A model generated the notes under the pieces. It did no database searches, was not told the DNA's origin, and worked only from the letters and a program-made list of their open reading frames with translations. DNA of 64,000 nt from Dinoroseobacter sp039192165 (lineage in GTDB: Bacteria > Pseudomonadota > Alphaproteobacteria > Rhodobacterales > Rhodobacteraceae): NCBI GenBank assembly GCA_039192165.1, contig JBCCXD010000001.1, forward strand, positions 310,001 to 374,000. Direction: 5' to 3'. The position numbers were made by a program, and so were the translations under genes. Each line of letters opens with the position of its first letter. Position 1 is the first letter of the stretch. Below, piece after piece: positions 1 to 8,823 of the stretch.

Positions 1-546
1 ATCGCGACGGCTTTCGAACGCGCGCCGGACATAATTGAGAGGGTGGCCGAGATTGTCCTTATGGGAGGCGCATATTTCGAGGTCGGCAACATAACCCCTG
101 CTGCGGAGTTTAACATTTACGTGGACCCGGAGGCCGCTGAAGCCGTTTTCCGTTCAGGTGCGCCGATTACGGTCATGCCGCTCGATGTCACTCATAAGGC
201 GCTTACCACCGCGCCCCATGTGCAGGGCTTTCGCGATATGGGTACAAGGGTCGGAGAGATGGTTGCGGCCTGGACAGATTTTTTCGAGCGGTTCGACAAA
301 GAGAAATACGGCTCCGCAGGCGCACCTCTGCACGACCCTTGTGTGATAGCCTATTTGCTGGAGCCTGACATATTCTCGGGTCGGCATGTCAATGTTGAGA
401 TCGAAACGCAGTCAGATTTGACCCGCGGTATGACGGTTGCGGACTGGTGGCGGGTTACCGACCGCGCTCCAAATGCGACCTTTATGGGCGATCTGGATGC
501 AGAGCGGTTCTTTACGCTTCTGACAAAACGGATCGCGCGTCTCTGA
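1..546 (+). CDS. Nucleoside hydrolase, C-terminal part (cut by window edge)
   Basis: This is the C-terminal ~181 residues of an inosine/uridine-preferring nucleoside hydrolase, which cleaves the N-glycosidic bond of ribonucleosides for salvage. The frame is open from base 1, so the real start lies outside the window; the GTG at 43 is internal. Family signatures visible are MGGA, the substrate-binding stretch NxxAEFNxxxDPEAA, and HDPCVIAYLL, which carries the late active-site His and Asp. The calcium-binding DTDxGxDD motif expected near the N terminus is not in the window. It lies 46 bp upstream of selO on the same strand. Confidence 0.88.
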   Translation: MATAFERAPDIIERVAEIVLMGGAYFEVGNITPAAEFNIYVDPEAAEAVFRSGAPITVMPLDVTHKALTTAPHVQGFRDMGTRVGEMVAAWTDFFERFDKEKYGSAGAPLHDPCVIAYLLEPDIFSGRHVNVEIETQSDLTRGMTVADWWRVTDRAPNATFMGDLDAERFFTLLTKRIARL

Positions 547-592
547 CCCCGTTGGGCTGGCGTTCGCAAGGCCTGCACCATAGATACGACCC

Positions 593-2038
593 ATGACACT
601 CACGATCCCCTTCCTGGCGCAATACGCGGCCCTGCCCGACCGGTTCCATGCAAAACTGGATCCAACCCCCGTGGCGGACCCGGGCCTGATTAGGGTGAAT
701 CACAAGCTGGCGCGCGAGCTTGGCCTTGACCCTCTGGTGCTGGAAAGCGCCGATGGGATCGCCATGCTGGCTGGCAACCTGGTGCCAGAGGGCGCAATGC
801 CGCTGGCACAGGCTTATGCCGGACATCAGTTCGGAGGATGGAACCCGCAGCTCGGAGACGGGCGCGCGATCCTGCTCGGGGAGCTGCGCCATATCGACGG
901 AAATCTGCGGGATGTGCAGCTCAAGGGCTCCGGGCGCACGCCATTTTCTAGAATGGGCGACGGCCGCGCCTGGCTTGGCCCCGTGATGCGGGAATACATC
1001 CTGTCAGAAGCGATGCATGCGCTCGGTGTTCCGACAACACGCGCGCTGGCCGCCGTGACCACCGGCGAAAAAGTTCTGCGCGAAGCGCCCTTCCCCGGTG
1101 CCGTTTTCACCCGCGTCGCGTCCAGCCATCTCCGCGTTGGCACCTTTCAGTACTTCGCAGCGCGCAGCGATACAGAGGCGCTGGAATCGCTGGTGAGCTT
1201 TGCCATTGCCCGGCACGACCCCGAAGCGGAAGGGGCTCTCGGGCTCTTGAAAGGTGTGATCTCTCGGCAGGCAGATCTTGTCGCACGTTGGATGAGCCTT
1301 GGTTTCATCCACGGAGTGATGAACACCGACAACATGACCATTTCGGGCGAGACGATCGACTACGGACCCTGCGCCTTCATGGAATCCTATGATCCCAACA
1401 CTGTCTATTCGTCGATCGACCAGTATGGGCGCTACGCCTATGCCAATCAGCCGGAGATTGCCGTCTGGAACCTGGCGCAACTTGCCACGGCTTTGCTGCC
1501 CCTGATCGATCCGAACAGGGACGCAGCGGTTGAAAAGGCGACTGAAGCGGTACACGGCTTTGCACCGCTTTACGAAGCCGCTTGGCGCGCATGCTTCCGC
1601 GCGAAGCTCGGCCTCAAAACCGAACAAGACGGCGATGTCGCGTTGATCACCGCTTATCTGAAACTGATGGCTCAGGCCGGTATAGACTTCACCCTGGCCT
1701 TCCGCGCCCTGGCCGAGGGACCGAATATCGCGCGCGAGCTGTGGGCAGAGCCTGGACCGTTCGATACCTGGGCGGACGACTGGTCGGCAAGGCTCGCGAC
1801 AGAAGGCACATCGCCTTTGGAGCGTGTGCCTGATCTGAAATCGGCCAATCCAGCCTTCATTCCACGCAATCACCGGGTCGAGGAAGCGATCCAGCACGGG
1901 TTGTCGGGTGACTATGCACCGTTCAACAAGCTGGTCGACGTTCTTTCACACCCGTTCGACGATCAGCCTGAGCACGAGGCGCTGATGGCCCCGGCACAAA
2001 CCCACGAAGCAGTGCAGCAGACCTTCTGCGGCACGTGA
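593..2038 (+). CDS. selO: Protein adenylyltransferase SelO (YdiU/UPF0061 family)
   Basis: This 481-residue protein belongs to the SelO pseudokinase family, which transfers AMP from ATP to protein hydroxyl groups (AMPylation) and is linked to redox homeostasis. Visible features are the N-terminal GHQFGGWNPQLGDGRA block (residues 78-92), the nucleotide-binding Lys in LKGSGRTPFSR (about residue 111), and the metal/catalytic segment HGVMNTDN (240-247) followed by DYGP (256-259). The protein ends in FCGT, so a cysteine sits where the eukaryotic homologue carries selenocysteine near its C terminus. Length matches the bacterial family. The downstream Lrp-type gene is convergent, 6 bp away. Confidence 0.95.
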   Translation: MTLTIPFLAQYAALPDRFHAKLDPTPVADPGLIRVNHKLARELGLDPLVLESADGIAMLAGNLVPEGAMPLAQAYAGHQFGGWNPQLGDGRAILLGELRHIDGNLRDVQLKGSGRTPFSRMGDGRAWLGPVMREYILSEAMHALGVPTTRALAAVTTGEKVLREAPFPGAVFTRVASSHLRVGTFQYFAARSDTEALESLVSFAIARHDPEAEGALGLLKGVISRQADLVARWMSLGFIHGVMNTDNMTISGETIDYGPCAFMESYDPNTVYSSIDQYGRYAYANQPEIAVWNLAQLATALLPLIDPNRDAAVEKATEAVHGFAPLYEAAWRACFRAKLGLKTEQDGDVALITAYLKLMAQAGIDFTLAFRALAEGPNIARELWAEPGPFDTWADDWSARLATEGTSPLERVPDLKSANPAFIPRNHRVEEAIQHGLSGDYAPFNKLVDVLSHPFDDQPEHEALMAPAQTHEAVQQTFCGT

Positions 2039-2044
2039 TCCCGC

Positions 2045-2512
2045 TTAGTCCGGGATCGGTAAGGCTGTGGTGGACTTGATCTCTTCCATGGAGAGAAGCG
2101 CCGTCACATTGTAGATCCGAACCTCGTCGATCAACGCCTGATAGAATGTGTCGTAGGCGCGCGCATTGGGCACCCGTACTTTCAGAATATAGTCAATGTC
2201 ACCTGCCAGTCGGTGTGCCTCAAGAACTTCAGGGCGGCTTTGTAAGGCATGGAGGAACTTTTTCTGCCAGCCGGCTTCGTGCTCGGACGTACGGATCAGA
2301 ACAAAAAAACAGGCCTCCAGCCCAAGCGCCTCCGGATCGAGGTTTGCCGTCTGACTTTTGATCACGCCCGCTTCGCGCAACTTGCGGATTCGGTTCCAAA
2401 CCGGGGTCTTGGAGGAGCCGACTTCTCGCGCGATCTCCTCAAGAGAGCGTGAAGCGTCCTCTTGCAACACCCTGAGAATTTTTCGATCTGTCGCGTCCAG
2501 CGAAACGGCCAT
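2045..2512 (-). CDS. Lrp/AsnC family transcriptional regulator
   Basis: This 155-residue protein has the classic Lrp/AsnC layout: an N-terminal helix-turn-helix (about residues 7-55, starting LDATDRKILRVLQ) and a C-terminal RAM/AsnC ligand-binding domain. It is divergent from the cysG-cysI-cysH operon across a 149-bp region with three GGAA-N3/5-TTCC inverted repeats. The location makes it a likely regulator of assimilatory sulfate reduction and of itself; this is inferred from position, and the effector is unknown. Confidence 0.93.
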   Translation of the reverse strand: MAVSLDATDRKILRVLQEDASRSLEEIAREVGSSKTPVWNRIRKLREAGVIKSQTANLDPEALGLEACFFVLIRTSEHEAGWQKKFLHALQSRPEVLEAHRLAGDIDYILKVRVPNARAYDTFYQALIDEVRIYNVTALLSMEEIKSTTALPIPD

Positions 2513-2527
2513 CCTTCTGTCTCCGAA

Positions 2528-2618
2528 ATTAGAGGAATTGACTTCCGTTCAGCTGCGGAAACGGAACAATTTTCCTTATCTACGCCGGTTACTGGCGAAT
2601 ATCTAGGAAAAATTCCTA
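2528..2618. promoter_or_regulatory. Divergent lrp/cysG control region with three GGAA-TTCC palindromes
   Basis: Inverted repeats with GGAA/TTCC arms occur at 2534-2546 (5-bp spacer), 2563-2575 (5-bp spacer) and 2604-2618. The last reads TAGGAAAAATTCCTA, with perfect 6-bp arms. It matches 11 of 15 positions of the E. coli Lrp consensus YAGHAWATTWTDCTR. Centres are about 29 and 42 bp apart. The sites lie between the start codons of the Lrp-type gene and cysG, so they are good candidates for Lrp-type binding. Confidence 0.55.
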
Positions 2619-2661
2619 TTATTAGGGGAGCTCAACGCCATATTCAGCAAGTAGACCAAGA

Positions 2662-4092
2662 ATGCAGCACTTTCCGATCTTTCTTGCCCTTGCCGGGCGT
2701 CGCGTCGTTCTGGCGGGCGGCGGCGATGCCGCTGTCGCAAAACTGCGGCTCCTGCTCAAGACCGAAGCGCACCTGACGGTTATTGATCCGGCTCCTGTTG
2801 CCGAGATTGAAGACTGGGCCGGAGCGGGAAAGCTGCGCCTGATCCAGCGCACATTTGAGCCGGGCGACGCAATGTGTGCGTCATTGGTCTATGCCGCGAC
2901 AGAGGATGAGACCGAGGATCGCCGTATCAGAGAGCTTGCGCAGGCCGACGGCGCGCTGGTCAATATCGTGGACAATCTGCAGGACAGCCAGTTCATCACG
3001 CCCGCCATAGTCGACCGTGATCCGGTAACTATTGCCATCGGAACCGAGGGCGCTGCGCCTGTTCTTGCGCGCGCGATCAAGCGAGACCTCGAAGAAAAAC
3101 TGTCGCCGCTGCTTGGCATGCTCGCACGCATCGGCAAAACGTTCCGTCCGCAAGCCGACGCCCTGCCCTTTGGCCGCCCAAGACGCGACTTCTGGTCCGC
3201 CTACTATTTCGACAAAGGCCCCAAAGCCGCCGAGGCCGCCGGTGCCGAGGGCGCGCAACGCGCGCTCGATGGGCTGCTGCATGATCACCTCCACCAGGAG
3301 GATAGGGAAGGCGAGGTCATCTTTGTTGGTGCGGGCCCTGGCGACCCTGAGTTGCTGACCCTGAAAGCACGCAAGGCGCTAGATACTGCGGATGTCGTGC
3401 TGCATGACCGCCTTGTGCCGGTCGACATCCTCGAGCTGGCGCGCCGCGAAGCCACGATTGTGGAGACCGGCAAGACCGGATTTGGCCCCTCGATGGGTCA
3501 GGACGCCATCAACGCTCTGATGGTGGAGCACGCCCAGTCCGGCGCACAGGTGGTCCGGCTGAAATCGGGTGACCCGGGTGTCTTTGGTCGCCTGGACGAA
3601 GAAACCGAAGCGCTGAACGAAGCCGGCATCGCTTACAGCGTCATTCCTGGCATCACCGCTGCCGCTGCCGGCGCAGCGGCGCTCGGTCAATCGCTCACCA
3701 AGCGCGGTCGCAACTCCGATCTGCGCTTTGTAACGGGCCATGACATGAAGGGCTTTGCCGACCACGACTGGGCCGCATTGGCCAGTCCAGGGGCGGTTGC
3801 CGCAATCTACATGGGCAAGAAGGCCGCGCGTTTCCTGCAAGGCCGCCTGATGATGCACGGCGCCGCGGCGGAGACGCCCATCAGTGTGATCGAAAATATC
3901 TCGCGCACAGACCAGCGCATCGTATCGAGCACGCTTGCAGACCTGCCCAATGCCACCGCGACACTCACGGGACCGGCTGTTCTGTTTTTGGGCTTGGCCG
4001 CCGAAGAGGCGCGCGCCGCCGCAGACACCCCGGACATTTCAGCCGCCCTGCACCTTTCTGACTATCCTGCATCCGCGATGGAGTATTCCTGA
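2662..4092 (+). CDS. cysG: Siroheme synthase CysG (dehydrogenase/ferrochelatase + methyltransferase)
   Basis: This 476-residue bifunctional protein makes siroheme, the prosthetic group of the sulfite reductase encoded downstream. The N-terminal CysG-A part (residues 1 to about 205) has a Rossmann NAD site (VVLAGGGDAAVAK) and oxidizes precorrin-2 and inserts iron. The C-terminal CobA-type SAM:uroporphyrinogen-III methyltransferase begins around residue 215 with VGAGPGDPELLTLKA and carries the later GDPGVFGR motif. It is the first gene of the operon and overlaps the DUF2849 gene by one base (TGATG). Confidence 0.95.
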   Translation: MQHFPIFLALAGRRVVLAGGGDAAVAKLRLLLKTEAHLTVIDPAPVAEIEDWAGAGKLRLIQRTFEPGDAMCASLVYAATEDETEDRRIRELAQADGALVNIVDNLQDSQFITPAIVDRDPVTIAIGTEGAAPVLARAIKRDLEEKLSPLLGMLARIGKTFRPQADALPFGRPRRDFWSAYYFDKGPKAAEAAGAEGAQRALDGLLHDHLHQEDREGEVIFVGAGPGDPELLTLKARKALDTADVVLHDRLVPVDILELARREATIVETGKTGFGPSMGQDAINALMVEHAQSGAQVVRLKSGDPGVFGRLDEETEALNEAGIAYSVIPGITAAAAGAAALGQSLTKRGRNSDLRFVTGHDMKGFADHDWAALASPGAVAAIYMGKKAARFLQGRLMMHGAAAETPISVIENISRTDQRIVSSTLADLPNATATLTGPAVLFLGLAAEEARAAADTPDISAALHLSDYPASAMEYS

Positions 4093-4394
4093 TGCCACGC
4101 GCTTTCACACCCAAAGTCGTCACCGCGTCCGATCTGATCGAGGGCGATGTGATCTATCTCACCGAAACGGACACATGGTCCCGTGAACTCGCTGAAGCCG
4201 AGGTGATCGAGGATGAAGCGCATGCGCAAATACGCCTGCTGCTTGCCGAGAGCCAGCCTGGCCGCATCGTCGGTGCCTATCTGGCCGATGTGAAACCGGG
4301 CGAAAACGGCCCCGAACCAACCCATTTCCGCGAGGCGTTCCGCGCCACCGGCCCATCCAACTACCGCCACGGCAAGCAAGAGCTGGCCAGCTAG
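4092..4394 (+). CDS. DUF2849 domain protein of the sulfite reductase operon
   Basis: This 100-residue soluble protein matches the DUF2849 family, found almost always between cysG and cysI in alphaproteobacteria. No catalytic motif or cysteine is visible; the protein is acidic with a central VIEDEAHAQIRLLLAE stretch. Its start codon overlaps the cysG stop, so translation is probably coupled. By context it may assist sulfite reductase maturation or activity, but no function is established that I know of. Confidence 0.88.
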   Translation: MPRAFTPKVVTASDLIEGDVIYLTETDTWSRELAEAEVIEDEAHAQIRLLLAESQPGRIVGAYLADVKPGENGPEPTHFREAFRATGPSNYRHGKQELAS

Positions 4395-4450
4395 GCCGCC
4401 ATTCCGCCACGCGTCGCCGCCCCATCCGCGGCGCCAGACAGGAGCAGATG

Positions 4451-6118
4451 ATGTACCGCTATTCCGATTTCGACGCCGCCTTCGTAGCCGAGCGCAACCT
4501 GCAGTTCCGCGCCCAGGTGGAGCGCCGCATCGAAGGCCACCTGACCGAGGATGAATTCAAGCCCTTGCGGCTGATGAACGGCCTGTATCTGCAGCTGCAC
4601 GCCTACATGCTGCGCGTGGCGATCCCCTATGGCACACTGCGGTCCGATCAGATGCGCCAGCTGGCCTATATCGCCGAACGCTGGGATCGCGGGTATGGCC
4701 ACTTCACCACTCGCCAGAATATTCAGTACAACTGGCCCAAACTCAAAGATGTGCCGGATATCCTTGAAGCTTTGGCTGAAGTGGAAATGCACGCCATTCA
4801 GACGTCCGGCAACACCATCCGAAATGTGACAGCTGACCATTTCGCAGGCGCCGCGGCCGACGAAATTGCCGACCCGCGCCCGGTGGCGGAATTGCTGCGT
4901 CAATGGTCCACCGACCACCCGGAGTTCCAGTTCCTGCCGCGTAAATTCAAGATTGCCATTACCGGCAGTCCCAACGACCGTGCCGTCACCAAAGCCCATG
5001 ACATCGGTCTGCGCATGGTCGAGCAGGACGGCGAAGCCGGGTTCGAGGTAATCGTGGGCGGCGGTCTTGGACGCACTCCGATGATCGGCAAAGTGGTGCG
5101 CGCGTTTCTCCCCAAGGCGGATCTGCTGCCCTATGTGGAGGCCATCGTATCGGTGTGGAACACACTGGGACGGCGCGACAACAAGTATAAGTCGCGCATC
5201 AAAATCACCGTTCATGAAAACGGGATTGAGAAAATTCGCGAACTGGTCGAAGCCCGCTTCTCGGAGCTGCGTCCGCAATTCTCGGGCGTGGATCAGGAGA
5301 TCCTGAGCGGAATTGAAGCTCAGTTCGCGCCGCCGGTCTTCACAGCGCGCGACACGGAGGGGTTCCAGGCGTTCTACGACAATGATCCTGTTTTTCGCTC
5401 CTGGGTGGACACGAACGTCACTGCACATAAGCGTCATGACCACGCGATCGTTACTGTTTCGCTGAAAAAACAAGGCGCAACACCGGGTGATGCAAGCGCT
5501 GAGCAAATGCGGGCCTTGGCTGAGCTTGCGGAGAAATACGGCTACGACGAGCTGCGCATCAGCCACGAGCAGAACGTGATCCTGCCCCATGTGGCGCGCG
5601 CCGATCTTCCGGCGGTACACGCGGCCTTGAAGGTCTACGGTCTTGCCACCGCGAACATCGGTCTGATTTCCGATATCATCGCCTGCCCTGGCATGGACTA
5701 CTGCGCTCTGGCAACGGCGCGGTCTATCCCGGTGGCACAGAAGATCGCGACGCGGTTCGATGAGCTGAAACTGGAGCACGATATCGGCGCATTGAAGATC
5801 AAAATATCGGGCTGCATTAACGCCTGCGGCCACCACCATGTCGGCCATATTGGCATTCTTGGCCTCGACCGTGCGGGGGTGGAAAACTATCAGATCACGC
5901 TCGGTGGCGACGGCACAGAGACCGCCTCGGTCGGCGAGCGTGCCGGACCCGGCTTTGCCTATGACGAAATCGTGCCCGCAATCGAACGTCTGATCCACGC
6001 CTATCTGGATCACCGTGACAGCCCGGACGAAACCTTCCTGGAAACCTATCGTCGTCTCGGCATGGCCCCTTTCAAAGCCGCACTCTATCCGGAGGCTGCC
6101 GAAAAACATGCCGCTTGA
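4451..6118 (+). CDS. cysI: Assimilatory sulfite reductase hemoprotein (nitrite/sulfite reductase family)
   Basis: This 555-residue siroheme/[4Fe-4S] enzyme reduces sulfite to sulfide with six electrons. Two ferredoxin-like half domains and two siroheme domains are arranged as in the family. The cluster/siroheme ligands are visible late in the protein as CPGMDYC and, about 40 residues on, GCINACGHH (Cys-x5-Cys and Cys-x3-Cys). ATG ATG occurs at 4448; the second ATG is preferred because GGAG at 4441-4444 then sits 6 bp upstream. The electron donor is probably ferredoxin, since no cysJ flavoprotein is present and an NADP-ferredoxin reductase gene follows. It overlaps cysH by 11 bp. Confidence 0.94.
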   Translation: MYRYSDFDAAFVAERNLQFRAQVERRIEGHLTEDEFKPLRLMNGLYLQLHAYMLRVAIPYGTLRSDQMRQLAYIAERWDRGYGHFTTRQNIQYNWPKLKDVPDILEALAEVEMHAIQTSGNTIRNVTADHFAGAAADEIADPRPVAELLRQWSTDHPEFQFLPRKFKIAITGSPNDRAVTKAHDIGLRMVEQDGEAGFEVIVGGGLGRTPMIGKVVRAFLPKADLLPYVEAIVSVWNTLGRRDNKYKSRIKITVHENGIEKIRELVEARFSELRPQFSGVDQEILSGIEAQFAPPVFTARDTEGFQAFYDNDPVFRSWVDTNVTAHKRHDHAIVTVSLKKQGATPGDASAEQMRALAELAEKYGYDELRISHEQNVILPHVARADLPAVHAALKVYGLATANIGLISDIIACPGMDYCALATARSIPVAQKIATRFDELKLEHDIGALKIKISGCINACGHHHVGHIGILGLDRAGVENYQITLGGDGTETASVGERAGPGFAYDEIVPAIERLIHAYLDHRDSPDETFLETYRRLGMAPFKAALYPEAAEKHAA

Positions 6119-6863
6119 GGCCCCTCTCCCCTCAACCGAGGAACGGGCCACGGAGCTCAACCGCAGCTATCGCCACCATTCGGCGACAGCTGTTGTTGAG
6201 CGTGCGCTGTCCGACCCAACGGTGGGGCGCGTGGCGCTTGTCAGCTCGTTCGGAGCCGAGTCGGTTGTTCTGCTGCATATGATTGCGAAAAAAGCCCCGA
6301 AGACTCCGGTGCTTTTCATCGACACGCAGATGCTGTTTGCCGAAACACTCTCTTACCAGGCCCGGGTTGCCGAGAAACTGGGGCTGACCAATCTGCAGGT
6401 GGTACGCGCATCCGAGACACGTCTCGCGACGCTGGACCCGGGCAACGATCTGCACGACCGCGACACTGACGCCTGCTGCGACCTGCGCAAGACCCAGCCA
6501 CTGGAAGCCGCTTTGGCCGGATTTGATGCCTGGATAACCGGGCGCAAACGGTTCCAGTCGGGGACGCGCGCAGCGCTTGAGTTCTTTGAAGCCGACGGCG
6601 CGATGCGCCTGAAGGTTAACCCGCTCGCGTATTGGACACCGTCCGACGTGCAGGACTACATGGACAATAACCGTCTGCCGCGCCATCCGTTGGTGGCCAA
6701 AGGCTATCCGTCGATCGGGTGCGCGCCCTGTACCTCGCCGGTCAAAGCGGGGGAAGACCCGCGCGCCGGTCGGTGGCGCGACGCCGAAAAGGACGAATGC
6801 GGCATTCATTTTATCAATGGCAAGGCCGTGCGTGGCCCATCGCCCGAAGGAGACGCAGCATGA
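6108..6863 (+). CDS. cysH: Adenylyl-sulfate (APS-type) reductase CysH
   Basis: This 251-residue protein reduces adenylyl sulfate to sulfite with thioredoxin. The cysteine pairs CC (in DACCDLRK) and CxxC (in GCAPCTS) mark the [4Fe-4S]-containing APS-reductase subtype rather than the cluster-free PAPS reductase of enteric bacteria. The C-terminal catalytic cysteine is in DECGIHF. The N-terminal SSFGAESVVLLH is the nucleotide-binding loop. ATG 6108 is chosen over upstream codons because GGAGG lies at 6091-6095; it overlaps the end of cysI. The stop overlaps the next start (ATGA). Confidence 0.93.
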   Translation: MPLEAPLPSTEERATELNRSYRHHSATAVVERALSDPTVGRVALVSSFGAESVVLLHMIAKKAPKTPVLFIDTQMLFAETLSYQARVAEKLGLTNLQVVRASETRLATLDPGNDLHDRDTDACCDLRKTQPLEAALAGFDAWITGRKRFQSGTRAALEFFEADGAMRLKVNPLAYWTPSDVQDYMDNNRLPRHPLVAKGYPSIGCAPCTSPVKAGEDPRAGRWRDAEKDECGIHFINGKAVRGPSPEGDAA

Positions 6864-7267
6864 GCGTTATTGTCACCGATACAGGCTTTTCCGCCGACGA
6901 CTGGAGCCACGGTTTTACGGCCCTGAGCGAGGCGCCGGCCAACGATATTGCCGCGGTCGATCTGGGGTCTGATACGCAGCCAGAGGATCTGCCCCGCCTT
7001 CTGAATGCGCATATCATTCGGATCGATTTTCCGAGCTTTGCCGATGGCCGCGGCTTTACGCTTGCCCGCCGCCTGCGCGATCTGGGATATACCGGTCGCC
7101 TGCGCGCCAAAGGCCATGTGATCGCCGACCAATACGCTATGGCGCGCCGGTCCGGCTTTGACGAAGTGGAAATTTCCGACGATCTCGCGAACCGCCAGCC
7201 CGAACCCGACTGGCAATTCCGTGCGAACTGGCAAGCGCATAGCTATCAGAACCGCCTCCGCGCCTGA
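6860..7267 (+). CDS. DUF934 domain protein (sulfate-assimilation operon)
   Basis: This 135-residue protein of the DUF934 family is a regular partner of cysI/cysH in proteobacteria. The core LRDLGYTGRLRAKGHVIADQ and the following GFDEVE segment are typical of the family. AAGGAGA at 6847-6853 and the ATGA overlap with the cysH stop fix the start at 6860. Function is not firmly known; operon position suggests an accessory role in sulfite reduction. Confidence 0.9.
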   Translation: MSVIVTDTGFSADDWSHGFTALSEAPANDIAAVDLGSDTQPEDLPRLLNAHIIRIDFPSFADGRGFTLARRLRDLGYTGRLRAKGHVIADQYAMARRSGFDEVEISDDLANRQPEPDWQFRANWQAHSYQNRLRA

Positions 7268-7314
7268 TTGTCCTCTTTCCTCCCCCCTGAGAACCCCATA
7301 AAACAAAGGTATGA

Positions 7315-7334
7315 GTGTAAACTCAAGTTGACAC
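7315..7334. promoter_or_regulatory. Inverted repeat directly before the fpr start
   Basis: GTGTAAACTCAAGTTGACAC is a 20-bp imperfect palindrome (16 of 20 positions self-complementary). It ends one base before the ATG at 7336. It contains TTGAC and the half-site CTCAAGTT, which resembles one arm of a SoxR box; the second arm does not match, so SoxR is not claimed. It could be an operator or a hairpin that influences initiation, because no good Shine-Dalgarno lies between it and the ATG. Confidence 0.4.
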
Positions 7335-7335
7335 T

Positions 7336-8223
7336 ATGAATAAACCTGCCAATCTCACAGCCGCAAATCTAACCGCCGAGACATCTGCCGTGACCGAAGC
7401 CTCCCCGATCAAAGTTCCGACCCTGCCGGATGCCCAGACAGTGACCCATGTGGAACACTGGACGGACCGGCTGTTTTCGTTCCGCACCACACGCCCGCAG
7501 ACGCTGCGGTTTCGCTCAGGCGAATTCGTAATGATCGGCCTTATGGGCGATCCGGACCCGAAAACCGGCAAGCAAAAACCAATTCTGCGCGCCTATTCCA
7601 TCGCCTCGCCCGCCTGGGACGAAGAGCTCGAGTTTTACTCAATCAAGGTTCAGGATGGCCCGCTCACCTCGCGGCTTCAGCACATCCAGCCCGGAGAGCA
7701 GATTATCCTGCGCCCGAAGCCAGTGGGCACGCTTGTGCACGATGCTCTGTTGCCCGGCAAGAGACTGTGGTTCTTCGCCACCGGTACCGGTATTGCGCCC
7801 TTTGCTTCGCTGATCCGCGAGCCTCAGACCTACGAGGACTACGACCAGATCATCCTTACGCACACATGCCGTGAGGTGGCGGAACTGGAGTTCGGACGGC
7901 AACTGGTCGAGTCGGTGCGAAACGATGAATTGCTGGCCGAACTGATGGGCGAAGGTTTTGCCGACAAGCTGGTGTACTACCCGACCACAACGCGCGAACA
8001 GAGCCCGCGCATGGGGCGGATCACCACGCTTCTGGAAGACGGAACCGTGTTCAAAGATCTCGGGATCGAGGGCGGGCTAAGCCCCGAAACAGACCGCGCG
8101 ATGGTGTGCGGCTCGCTGCCCTTCAACCTCGATATCAAAGAGATCCTTGAGAAACACGGTCTCCGGGAAGGCGCAAATTCCGAACCCAAGGAATATGTTG
8201 TCGAGAAAGCCTTCGTCGGCTAG
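7336..8223 (+). CDS. fpr: Ferredoxin/flavodoxin-NADP+ reductase
   Basis: This 295-residue FAD enzyme exchanges electrons between NADPH and ferredoxin or flavodoxin, in the cytoplasm. It shows the FAD-binding RAYSIASP motif (residues 85-92), the GTGIAPFASLIRE nucleotide loop, and the C-terminal EYVVEKAFVG tail of bacterial FPRs. The first ~25 residues are poorly conserved, so the true start could be slightly downstream, although no better codon with a ribosome site is obvious. Its position after the cys operon fits a role as electron supplier for ferredoxin-dependent sulfite reductase, and homologues are also tied to oxidative-stress defence. Confidence 0.92.
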   Translation: MNKPANLTAANLTAETSAVTEASPIKVPTLPDAQTVTHVEHWTDRLFSFRTTRPQTLRFRSGEFVMIGLMGDPDPKTGKQKPILRAYSIASPAWDEELEFYSIKVQDGPLTSRLQHIQPGEQIILRPKPVGTLVHDALLPGKRLWFFATGTGIAPFASLIREPQTYEDYDQIILTHTCREVAELEFGRQLVESVRNDELLAELMGEGFADKLVYYPTTTREQSPRMGRITTLLEDGTVFKDLGIEGGLSPETDRAMVCGSLPFNLDIKEILEKHGLREGANSEPKEYVVEKAFVG

Positions 8224-8233
8224 CGCGCGCCGG

Positions 8234-8653
8234 TCAGCGCGCGGCCAGGGTCGCGCGCAGACGCGATAAGACTTCGACCTGTGCTTCCGGGGTCTCCGCC
8301 AGATCCCACTTTCGCTTCAGAGTAAGCCGCGCCAGCGGGCTCAGATCCGTTCCGCCAAGCTCTTGAAACAACGCCTTGGCTTCGGCCTGTAAGTCGTCAT
8401 CTGACAGATCCGTCTCTCTCTCCGCAACCACAGGATTGGCGGTCTGAAAGACGGCGTCGCCGACGCTGCGCGGACTTTCAACAATATCCTGCAGCGCGTG
8501 CACCGTGTCGTGTCCGGCAGCGCGCCCTGTTATTTGCTCAGACGGCACAAAGACACGAGATGGCGTGCCGGGTGCCTGTGTGAGCCGGACCAGTCCGAGA
8601 ACCAAAACGACGGCCGTGACCGCGCCAATCGCGCGTTTAATACCTGTGCTCAT
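8234..8653 (-). CDS. Hypothetical membrane-anchored/exported protein
   Basis: This 139-residue protein is of unknown function. Its N terminus (KRAIGAVTAVVLVLGLVRL) is one hydrophobic segment, either a signal anchor or an uncleaved signal. The remainder is hydrophilic and helical, with a C-terminal domain around LSPLARLTLKRKWDLAET. No cysteine is present. ATG 8653 is preferred to the TTG two codons upstream; GAGG is about 9 bp before it. It is divergent from infC. Confidence 0.65.
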   Translation of the reverse strand: MSTGIKRAIGAVTAVVLVLGLVRLTQAPGTPSRVFVPSEQITGRAAGHDTVHALQDIVESPRSVGDAVFQTANPVVAERETDLSDDDLQAEAKALFQELGGTDLSPLARLTLKRKWDLAETPEAQVEVLSRLRATLAAR

Positions 8654-8823
8654 GATCAATGCCTCAAATTATTAGACACACTCATGCGAAAGCCGTCGCC
8701 CCCGCGCAAGCGAACCCACAATCGTCACACAAACCGGCACAAGCCCGCCGAAACCGGGTTGAACCATCGGCGGGAACACCCTATTTTCCCGGCCTCATAG
8801 ACAAAGGCAAAAGGACGAAACCC

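Noticed and set aside
4391..6160. 589-codon minus-strand frame opposite cysI
   Set aside because: Long antisense frames are common in GC-rich genes; the sulfite reductase on the other strand is certain.
7315..7334. SoxR box before fpr
   Set aside because: Only one arm (CTCAAGTT) matches; the second half-site is absent.
8659..8823. ATG at 8659 as the infC start
   Set aside because: It adds 55 residues without resemblance to IF-3 and overlaps the divergent gene's start; ATA 8824 has the better ribosome site and family fit.
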